A DNA stretch of 12,092 nt from Bacteroidales bacterium (lineage in GTDB: Bacteria; Bacteroidota; Bacteroidia; Bacteroidales; Muribaculaceae). The notes below the pieces were generated by a model, which ran no database searches, was not told the origin of the DNA, and saw only the letters and a list, made by a program, of their open reading frames with translations. The DNA lies in contig JAUNCU010000081.1 in the NCBI GenBank assembly GCA_030526455.1, positions 1 through 12,092 on the forward strand, in the 5' to 3' direction. A program made the translations under genes and the position numbers. Every line of letters starts with the position of its first letter. Position 1 is the stretch's first letter. Positions 6,837 to 12,092 of this stretch are shown here, in pieces.

Positions 6837-8171
6837 TTATTCCATTTCCTTACGCATGCGGTCGAGGCCTTCGCGCACGATGCGCTGCAATTCCAGTTTC
6901 GAGGTGCAGGCATATTCGGCGAGCGCGAAATCTTCGGGTGCCACTTCGTAGATGCCCAGTTGCTCCATCTTGTCGATGTCGAAGGCGATGATGGCCTTGA
7001 TGAGGAACTCGGCGTAGATGTCCATGGGCAGCATGCGGTCGTATTCGCCGCTCATCACGATGGCGCGTTCGCCGCCGTTGATGCGGGCGTCCATCTTGTT
7101 TTGCTTTCTTCCGCCCAGCAGCCAGTGGGTGAAGTTTTTGTAGACGCTGAATTTCTTGGTGCTCAGCGAAGCCCAACCCATGAATTCGTCCTTGTTCAGC
7201 AGTTCGGGAATCACGCTGATGTGGCGGTAGGGAGCGCGGAGGAATCCGTCGGCGTCCACTTTAGCGCCACTGAGCACGTTGCCGCTGATGATGCGCACGC
7301 CCTCGCCGCCATTCTTGAGGTTGTCCTCAAGGAGCGATTGCACGGGGCAGCCCATGATGGCTTTCACGTAGTGTGGGGTTTCCACTTCCGAGCCGGTCAC
7401 AGCCACCACGGTGTCGTGGCTTACCGAGCCTTCGGTGAAGAGTTCGCCTATGCGGGCAAGGGTCACGATGTCGAGGGTGATGATGGTTTCGCCTTTGTTC
7501 ACTGGGGCGATGTTGGCAGCCTGCACACCGGCATTGCCGGCAGGGTGTGCGCCGCTGATCACCACCGTTTCGGCCCCGGGTGCTTCCACCTCTTCGCCCT
7601 CGCGGCAGCCAATGTACACGCAGCCGCTGGTGATGCTCTTGAGCACTTCCACGCCCTTAGCCACATATTTGCTGCTTTCGCCCATCACGAGCATGAGCGA
7701 TGGCGCGAGGGGTGCCGAGTCGAAGCCGGTCACGAAGATGTCGCGGATTTCCACGTCGGGCTTGGGCACGATGTCGTAGGGGCGCTGGCGCATCATGGCC
7801 CACAGGCCCGATTCCAGCAGCACTTGCTTAGCATCGCATGCGCCCTGGTTGAATTTCTTTTTCTCGCCGCTGTTGTCGGCTTCGATCACGATCGACTCAA
7901 TCTTGCGGCGGTCGCCACGGTTCACGGCCTTCACCACGCCCGATACTGGCGACACCACCTTTATGGCGTCGTAGTTCTTGTCGTGATACAGCACATCGCC
8001 GGCGGCCACTTTGTCGCCCACCTTCGCCTCCATGCGGGGGATGATGCCGGTGAAGTCGTCGGGCACCACGCCATAGCACTTGGCTGGGGCAGCCGCCACC
8101 ACTTCGGCACCGGCTATCTCGCCGGCGAGGTTGAGGTCGTAGCCTTTTTTCAGTTTAATCAATGTTGCCAT
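6837..8171 (-). CDS. nqrA: Na+-translocating NADH:quinone reductase subunit A
   Basis: A peripheral cytoplasmic subunit of the Na+-NQR complex, 444 residues from the ATG at 8171 (Vibrio NqrA is about 446). The N-terminal segment MATLIKLKKGYDLNLAG is the family start. A lipoyl/Rnf-like barrel region follows (EAKVGDKVAAGDVLYHDK, then VVSPVSGVVKAVNRGDRRK). The central and C-terminal parts carry family blocks such as ISGNVLSG and the late MLPMDIYAEFLIKAIIAFDID. The ORF could be extended to an ATG at 8216, but that codon lies inside the promoter -7 box (8221-8214), so 8171 is the real start. It is the first gene of the six-gene operon, with a leader of roughly 35 nt. It has no membrane segments; its exact role in the complex is structural or quinone-related and less clear than for the other subunits. 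Confidence 0.97.
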   Translation of the reverse strand: MATLIKLKKGYDLNLAGEIAGAEVVAAAPAKCYGVVPDDFTGIIPRMEAKVGDKVAAGDVLYHDKNYDAIKVVSPVSGVVKAVNRGDRRKIESIVIEADNSGEKKKFNQGACDAKQVLLESGLWAMMRQRPYDIVPKPDVEIRDIFVTGFDSAPLAPSLMLVMGESSKYVAKGVEVLKSITSGCVYIGCREGEEVEAPGAETVVISGAHPAGNAGVQAANIAPVNKGETIITLDIVTLARIGELFTEGSVSHDTVVAVTGSEVETPHYVKAIMGCPVQSLLEDNLKNGGEGVRIISGNVLSGAKVDADGFLRAPYRHISVIPELLNKDEFMGWASLSTKKFSVYKNFTHWLLGGRKQNKMDARINGGERAIVMSGEYDRMLPMDIYAEFLIKAIIAFDIDKMEQLGIYEVAPEDFALAEYACTSKLELQRIVREGLDRMRKEME

Positions 8172-8213
8172 ATAATTGATGTTATTACTTAGTTGTCGGT
8201 TGGTTTCAATATG

Positions 8214-8221
8214 CAAAGTTA
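8214..8221 (-). promoter_or_regulatory. -7 box of the nqr operon promoter
   Basis: The minus strand reads TAACTTTG, an exact match to the Bacteroidota -7 consensus TAnnTTTG, placed about 43 bp before the nqrA ATG. Transcription should begin a few bases downstream (near 8207), leaving a leader of about 35 nt. A strict TTTG -33 element is not visible at ~20 bp upstream, where the DNA is AT-rich (TTATAAATAATA); weak -33 elements are common in this phylum. Confidence 0.65.
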
Positions 8222-8434
8222 AGGTTTTTTTATTATTTATAATGTATCATCGTGTCATAAAATTGCCTTCATGTGCTGCAGGCGTGGGCTATCTGTCTGA
8301 TTATTTGGTATTACCACCGTGTTTTGCACCGTCCTTTTTCGCGATTTCGAGCGCCGCGCATTTTTGCGAGAAAAAAAATGATAAAAAATAAGGTAAAAAT
8401 GCTCGTTTCGCTTTCATTATTGAATATTTTGTAA

Positions 8435-8442
8435 TAAATTTG
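8435..8442 (+). promoter_or_regulatory. Candidate -7 box of the exbB-exbD-tonB promoter
   Basis: TAAATTTG matches TAnnTTTG exactly. TTTC, one mismatch from the -33 consensus TTTG, lies at 8412-8415 with a 19-bp spacer, the expected geometry. Initiation near 8449 would give a leader of about 190 nt, longer than usual. A start nearer the gene cannot be excluded because the last 60 bp are too AT-rich to judge; TAGATTTT at 8588-8595 is a 7/8 match. Confidence 0.5.
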
Positions 8443-8448
8443 CCATGA

Positions 8449-8642
8449 ATTAGGGGAATAATATGCCATCTTAGAACGGTGCTCAGCGAGCATTCTTCTT
8501 TAAAATGGTGAGCATTAGTGCGATAGCACATTACGCCTGCTAATTAACCAACTCCTCGTGGGGGGAGTGTGAGATGTGAAACAACTATAGATTTTTATAT
8601 TAACTATTTAATTTATTAATTTTTAACTATTTTTTAAAATTT
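8449..8642 (+). promoter_or_regulatory. Long structured 5' leader of exbB
   Basis: Three small hairpins are visible in order: TGCTC/GAGCA around a 3-nt loop (8480-8492, extendable by two G-U pairs); GTGC/GCAC around GATA (8518-8529); and ACTCCTC/GGGGAGT around GTGG (8551-8568, seven pairs including two G-U). The motif GAGCATT occurs at two nearby places (about 8489 and 8510). After the last hairpin come about 60 nt almost free of G and C, then the ATG. Unpaired AU-rich stretches before the start are typical of well-translated Bacteroidota genes. No known riboswitch is recognised. Confidence 0.4.
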
Positions 8643-9546
8643 ATGGAAGCAACAAAGCAAAACGCTCAGCAGCCAAAACCACAGGCTCCTGTTGCTAAGA
8701 AAGCTAACAACGGTGTTAGCAGTAATGTAGGTGGCATCAAGAATGCTTTTGTCGTAATCTTAATCTGCTTCGTGATCGCAGAATGTTTCTACATGTTCGG
8801 ATTGGGTAGCTTCTTCGAATACAGCGACGGCAACACTTATGCATCTCACTTCTTCGCTCCTACTAAGGAAGAAGGTGTAACCAGCAACCCAACTAACCTT
8901 CTTGGTACCATGTACCTCGGTGGTTTCGTTGTGCCTTTCATCCTCACTTGCCTTCTCTCAGTTCTCACCCTCACTGTAGAACGCTTCATCGCTCTCGGTA
9001 AGGCCGCTGGTAAGGGCAACCAAACTAAGTTCGTTGCTGAAGTTAAGAAGGCTCTCAACGAAAAGAACGTTGCTAAGGCTGAAGAACTCTGCAAGAAGCA
9101 ACAAGGTACTGTTGGCGCTATCGTGTTCTCTACTCTCGCTAAGTACAAAGAGATGGAAGCTAACACTGAACTTCCAAAGGAACAAAAGCTTGCTGTTATC
9201 CAACAACAACTCGAAGAAGCAACTGCTCTCGAAATGCCTTCACTGCAGCAGAACCTTCCTATCCTCGCAACTATGACTACTCTCGGTACCCTCCTCGGTC
9301 TGTTCGGTACAGTTGTGGGTATGATCAAGTCATTCCAGGCTCTTGGTAACGCTGGTGCTCCTGACTCTGCAGAACTCTAAGGGTATCTCTGAAGCACTTG
9401 TGAACACTGCATCGGGTATCTTGACTGCAGTATTCGCTCTCGTTTCTTACAACTACTTTACTAACAAGATTGACAACCTCACTTACGCTGTTGACGAACT
9501 CGGTTTCGCTATCGTTAACGCTTACGCTGCTAACCACGCTAAATAA
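8643..9546 (+). CDS. exbB: ExbB/TolQ/MotA-type ion channel protein, interrupted by a frameshift
   Basis: The channel subunit of the TonB motor; it forms a pentamer in the inner membrane and, with ExbD, converts ion flow into motion of TonB. The reading frame opened at 8643 gives 245 residues. They comprise a Gln/Pro/Lys-rich cytoplasmic tail, an extra N-terminal helix (about 34-55), a second helix (about 90-115), a cytoplasmic helical region (about 120-200) and the conserved helix LPILATMTTLGTLLGLFGTVVGMIKSF (205-231). The frame then ends at TAA 9378-9380. Reading on from AAG at 9379 in the +1 frame gives 55 residues (KGISEALVNTASGI... to ...NAYAANHAK) that form exactly the expected last helix and tail, ending at 9546. 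The full protein would be about 301 residues. As written, the gene lacks its last helix and should not form a channel. Codon use is strongly biased (GCT, GGT, CTC, AAG), suggesting high expression. Confidence 0.9.
9375..9381 (+). other. Frameshift site in exbB
   Basis: The bases CTC TAA G break the frame: the TAA at 9378-9380 stops the first frame, while skipping the T at 9378 (CTC, AAG) enters the correct +1 frame. Restoring a lost CT (CTC TCT AAG) would give Leu-Ser-Lys and match the length I recall for the family at this loop. The pair ACTCT...ACTCT (9364-9368 and 9374-9378) shows the local repeat character that favours slippage. Confidence 0.75.
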
Positions 9547-9561
9547 TTACCGGCAAGGTAA
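9547..9561 (+). other. Small hairpin directly after exbB
   Basis: TTACC (9547-9551) pairs with GGTAA (9557-9561) around GGCAA, starting at the base after the exbB stop. No T-run follows, so it is not an intrinsic terminator. A 65-bp gap, ending in an A-rich tract, leads to the first exbD. It could be an RNA stability or processing element, or chance. Confidence 0.3.
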
Positions 9562-9611
9562 CAGTGAGATTTATCAATTTTAAAAAAGAAAAAAAGTAAA
9601 AGTAAAAAACA

Positions 9612-10319
9612 ATGGGAAAAGTCAAAGTTAAGAAAAAAGACCCACGTATCGACATGACCGCTATGTCGGACGTTACCGTTCTTCTGCTGACTTTCTTCAT
9701 GTTGACATCTACCTTCCTTCAGGAAGAACCAGTTAAGGTAATCACTCCAGCTTCAGTTTCTGAAGACATGGTACCTGAACAGAAATTGATTACTGTGCTG
9801 GTGAGCCAGAACGAACACGATGGACACGGACAAGTGTACATGGAAATCGTGGGCGCTTCTAAGAAAGACGATGCTGACTCAGCGTTCACTACCGAGAACG
9901 TGAAGAAGCAAGTCCTCCAAATCATGGCTCAAAAGCACAACATCCAATTCACTGCACAAAACTATGCTGACTTCGCCAAGCTCAACGCTTTCGGTCACCC
10001 AATCGCTGACCTGAAGAAGTGGCTCGACCTTCCAGTAAACGAACGTGCAGAAGCCCTCAAAGAGAGCCCTGGTATTCCTATCGCAATGACCAACTACGGT
10101 GGCGAATTGACCGAATTCCAGGAATGGATTCGCGCTTGTGCAGAAGTGTTCTCTCAGCGTGAAGATGCAACTGAAGACATAAGAAGTGGTAAGGCTATCG
10201 CCATCAAGGCCGATGCTAATACTCCTTACCGTATGGTTGAAATCGTTATGAACAACTTGCAGTCTATCAAGCGTAACAAGTTTACATTGATGACTTCACT
10301 TAAAACCGCTAAAGATTAA
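9612..10319 (+). CDS. exbD: ExbD/TolR family biopolymer transport protein (first copy)
   Basis: A partner of ExbB in the TonB motor. The 235 residues have a short basic cytoplasmic tail, one membrane helix (about 19-36) with the essential ion-carrying Asp at position 20 (DMTAMSDVTVLLLTFFML), and a long periplasmic domain. The C-terminal part (IAIKADANTPYRMVEIVMNNLQSIKRNKFTLMTSLK) matches the normal ExbD core. About 90 extra residues (roughly 70-180) are inserted before it, so the protein is much longer than E. coli ExbD (141 residues). It follows exbB by 65 bp and is 6 bp from a second exbD. Strong codon bias matches exbB. Confidence 0.95.
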   Translation: MGKVKVKKKDPRIDMTAMSDVTVLLLTFFMLTSTFLQEEPVKVITPASVSEDMVPEQKLITVLVSQNEHDGHGQVYMEIVGASKKDDADSAFTTENVKKQVLQIMAQKHNIQFTAQNYADFAKLNAFGHPIADLKKWLDLPVNERAEALKESPGIPIAMTNYGGELTEFQEWIRACAEVFSQREDATEDIRSGKAIAIKADANTPYRMVEIVMNNLQSIKRNKFTLMTSLKTAKD

Positions 10320-10325
10320 AGTAAT

Positions 10326-11051
10326 ATGGGAAAGAAAAATTTAAGTCACCAGAAAAAATTTGAGACCCGTATCGACTTTACTCCTATGGTTGATATGAAC
10401 ATGTTGTTGATCACATTCTTTATGTTGTGTACCACCATGTTGAAGTCTCAAACATTGAAGATTGCTCTCCCTTCTAATAGTAACGAAGCAAAGCAGGAAA
10501 AGAACCAAAACCAGGCTGCTGAATCTCAGGCATTCACTATCATCCTCGATGGTAAGGAAGAAGAGAAGGACGGCAACTATTCTTCTACTGCTGCTAACTC
10601 TAAGTTCTACTATTATGAAGGTAAACTCGATCCTGCTCAGGCTGCTACCCAACTCGTAGAAGCCAAGGGTATTGGTGTGAAGGGAACTAAGGACACCAAC
10701 TTCCTCACCGCTATTCTCCAAAAGAAGAACGCTAAGGCGCTCAAGGAAATCGGCGAACTCAAGAAGCAATGGGAAACCAACAAGTTCTCTAACGACGACG
10801 CTCAAAACGACGCTATCTATCAGCAAAAGGCTACCGAAGTGCTCGCTAAGTTTAATGCCGCTCACGAAACTCCTATCGTGATGATTAAGCCTACTAGCCG
10901 CGCTAGCTATGCCGATGTGATCGCAGTGCTCGACCAGATGCAAATCAACAGCATCGGTACCTTCCAGATCGAAACTCTCTCTAAGGATGATTCTACTGCA
11001 TTGGCTGCAAAGGGTATTCAATTGCCTCCAGTACAAAGCGCTAAGAAATAA
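10326..11051 (+). CDS. exbD: ExbD/TolR family biopolymer transport protein (second copy)
   Basis: A second, diverged ExbD of 241 residues. The cytoplasmic tail is basic; the membrane helix (about 21-38) carries the conserved Asp23 in IDFTPMVDMNMLLITFFML. The periplasmic part includes a charged, low-complexity stretch (about 50-80), a helical region rich in Lys/Asn, and the ExbD core near the C-terminus (PIVMIKPTSRASYADVIAVLDQMQINSIGTFQIETL). It starts 6 bp after the first exbD, so the two are surely co-transcribed. Outside the helix and core the two copies look little alike, suggesting an old duplication and perhaps an ExbD heterodimer (inference). Both are over 90 residues longer than the E. 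coli protein. Confidence 0.94.
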   Translation: MGKKNLSHQKKFETRIDFTPMVDMNMLLITFFMLCTTMLKSQTLKIALPSNSNEAKQEKNQNQAAESQAFTIILDGKEEEKDGNYSSTAANSKFYYYEGKLDPAQAATQLVEAKGIGVKGTKDTNFLTAILQKKNAKALKEIGELKKQWETNKFSNDDAQNDAIYQQKATEVLAKFNAAHETPIVMIKPTSRASYADVIAVLDQMQINSIGTFQIETLSKDDSTALAAKGIQLPPVQSAKK

Positions 11052-11087
11052 TGATGTGGATTTATTAATATTTAAACAAAGAAGATT

Positions 11088-11963
11088 ATGGCAAATAGTG
11101 TAGATCTTACATCAAAAGAATGGTGCGACCTTATATTTGAAGGTAAAAACAAGGATTTCGGTGCATACGTAATGCGCCAGACTTCCGCTAAGCGCCACAA
11201 CGTAGCGTTCATGTGGATTATCTTAGGCTTTATCGCTTGCATCGCACTCTACTTCGGTGTTTCTAAATATCTCGACATGAAGGCAGAAGAGGCTCGTGAA
11301 GCACTTCTGAAACAACAACAGGAAACTATTGTTAACCAAATGTCGGAAGAAGAATCAGAAGAAGAAGAGGTAGAAGATATCAAGCAAGAAGAACAGCAAG
11401 AACCAGAAGAGGTTCAGGAAGCTCAACAACAGGTAACAGAACTTGCTATCGTTCCTGACGAAAAAGTAACTCAACCACCTCAATTGACTACTGAAACTCA
11501 GAAAAACGAAGCCGACATCTCTGCTCAAAACGTAGAAGGTCAGCTCGGTGGTCTTGTTTCTGACATCAAGCCTCAAGAAGCTCCTAAGCCAGTGGCTGTC
11601 GTAGAACAGAAAGTACAGGTGGAAGCACCTAAGGTTGAAGAAAACAAGGTATTTACCTCTGTAGAACAGATGCCTCAGTTCCCTGGTGGCGACGCTGCTC
11701 TGCTGAAGTATATCGGTTCTCACCTCCAGTATCCTCCTATGGCTCAGGAACAAGGTATCCAAGGTAAGTGTATCCTCCAATTCGTTGTTACCAAGACCGG
11801 TAGCGTAGGTGAAGTGAAGGTAGTTCGCTCACTCAGCCCCGACTGTGATAACGAAGCTAAGCGTGTAGTTAAGGGCCTGCCTAAGTTTACCCCAGGTAAG
11901 CAAAACGGTCAGCCAGTTAACGTATGGTACACCCTCCCAGTTACCTTCAAGCTCCAGAACTAA
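11088..11963 (+). CDS. tonB: Energy transducer TonB
   Basis: Carries energy from ExbB/ExbD to TonB-dependent outer-membrane receptors. The 291 residues show a cytoplasmic N-terminal segment with the Bacteroidota TonB motif LIFEGKNKDFGAYVMR (15-30), one membrane helix (about 39-58), and a long periplasmic linker (about 60-185). The linker is rich in Glu and Gln (especially 66-115) rather than the Pro-Glu/Pro-Lys repeats of enterobacterial TonB. A complete TonB C-terminal domain follows (about 190-290: MPQFPGGDAALLKYIGSHLQYPPMA, then GKCILQFVVTKTGSVGEVKVV and LPKFTPGKQNGQPVNVWYTLPVTF). It follows the second exbD by 36 bp and is the last gene before the terminator. The ATG at 11088 preserves the conserved cytoplasmic motif. 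Confidence 0.97.
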   Translation: MANSVDLTSKEWCDLIFEGKNKDFGAYVMRQTSAKRHNVAFMWIILGFIACIALYFGVSKYLDMKAEEAREALLKQQQETIVNQMSEEESEEEEVEDIKQEEQQEPEEVQEAQQQVTELAIVPDEKVTQPPQLTTETQKNEADISAQNVEGQLGGLVSDIKPQEAPKPVAVVEQKVQVEAPKVEENKVFTSVEQMPQFPGGDAALLKYIGSHLQYPPMAQEQGIQGKCILQFVVTKTGSVGEVKVVRSLSPDCDNEAKRVVKGLPKFTPGKQNGQPVNVWYTLPVTFKLQN

Positions 11964-12011
11964 TATAGTTCATCCTCTCGCATAATTCCCACAAGGGATT
12001 ATATACTAATT

Positions 12012-12045
12012 AAAAGCCGCAAGCATAACCGCTTGCGGCTTTTTT
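12012..12045 (+). terminator. Intrinsic terminator after tonB
   Basis: The stem AGCCGCAAGC (12015-12024) pairs perfectly with GCTTGCGGCT (12031-12040) around a 6-nt loop. The A3/T3 flanks extend it to 13 pairs, and a T-run to 12045 follows. It lies about 50 bp after the tonB stop. Because A's precede and T's follow, it could also stop leftward transcription from beyond the right edge. Confidence 0.93.
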
Positions 12046-12092
12046 CGTGCATATACCCCAGCCGGAAAAGGAAGACGAGCAAATATCAGATT

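Larger units (their letters stand above)
8172..8642. other. Divergent promoter region between nqrA and exbB
   Basis: A 471-bp non-coding stretch between two divergently read operons. From left to right it holds the nqrA leader and -7 box (8214-8221), about 200 bp of AT-rich DNA with no convincing gene (including a small CGCA-TTTT-TGCG palindrome near 8357-8368), a probable rightward -7 box (8435-8442), and a ~190-nt leader for exbB with three small hairpins and a very AU-rich final 60 nt. Short open frames on both strands here overlap promoter elements and show no coding character. Confidence 0.7.

Noticed and set aside
6960..8192. 410-residue rightward open frame antisense to nqrA, with similar long antisense frames at 4191-4838 and 5644-6492
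   Set aside because: They are mirror frames of GC-ending codons in the nqr genes. The products are rich in His, Ala and Val with no domain, while the opposite strand encodes unmistakable NQR subunits.
8172..8216. Longer nqrA start (ATG at 8216)
   Set aside because: That ATG lies inside the -7 promoter box. The extra 15 residues are not part of the family N-terminus, which begins MATLIKLKKG.
8176..8531. Small open frames on both strands in the divergent region (8176-8391 rightward, 8301-8531 leftward)
   Set aside because: They overlap promoter elements, have no recognisable motif and show no coding-type codon use. The leftward one reads through the exbB promoter.
9376..9392. Similarity of GGG TAT CTC TGA, just after the exbB stop, to the RF2 frameshift site (GGG TAT CTT TGA)
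   Set aside because: It lies after the TAA that already ends the first frame, so ribosomes in that frame do not reach it. In the correct +1 frame it reads as plain Gly-Ile-Ser-Glu, conserved ExbB sequence.
1..12092. CRISPR arrays, tRNA or rRNA genes, insertion sequences, integrase genes, attachment sites
   Set aside because: No direct-repeat array, transposase-like protein or RNA gene pattern was seen. The region looks like ordinary core chromosome.

Overview
The window reads as chromosomal DNA from a Bacteroidota bacterium, most likely order Bacteroidales (Prevotella/Muribaculaceae-like; genus not resolvable by eye). The grounds are a complete Na+-translocating NADH:quinone reductase operon, an ExbB-ExbD-ExbD-TonB cluster with the family-typical cytoplasmic TonB motif and long ExbD proteins, promoter boxes of the Bacteroides TAnnTTTG type, AT-rich leaders, and almost no Shine-Dalgarno sequences.

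Layout. Positions 1-2080 hold a three-gene leftward unit: a small secreted protein of unknown function, a cytidylate kinase-like P-loop protein, and a zinc-ribbon single-pass membrane protein cut by the left edge. The last two overlap by ATGA. A leftward intrinsic terminator (2186-2229) separates this unit from the leftward nqrABCDEF operon (8171-2268), which is complete, tightly packed and keeps all visible cofactor residues. Positions 8172-8642 are a 471-bp non-coding divergent promoter region. It carries a clear promoter box for nqrA and a probable promoter plus long hairpin-containing AU-rich leader for the rightward cluster. Positions 8643-11963 hold exbB, two tandem exbD genes and tonB, closed by a strong intrinsic terminator at 12012-12045. 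The last ~45 bases carry nothing recognisable.

How it works together. NQR oxidises NADH, reduces quinone and pumps Na+ out, energising the inner membrane. ExbB/ExbD use an ion gradient across that membrane to drive TonB, which powers outer-membrane TonB-dependent (SusC-like) importers. The neighbourhood therefore pairs a generator and a consumer of membrane energy on one divergent promoter region.

Main anomaly: exbB is broken by a frameshift at about 9375-9381 (in-frame TAA at 9378-9380), just before the last transmembrane helix, while the rest of the protein continues perfectly in the +1 frame to 9546. A lost CT dinucleotide (mutation or assembly error) is the simplest explanation; recoding is possible but weakly supported. 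I found no convincing new defence, mobile or CRISPR system. The least described part is the small operon at the left end.
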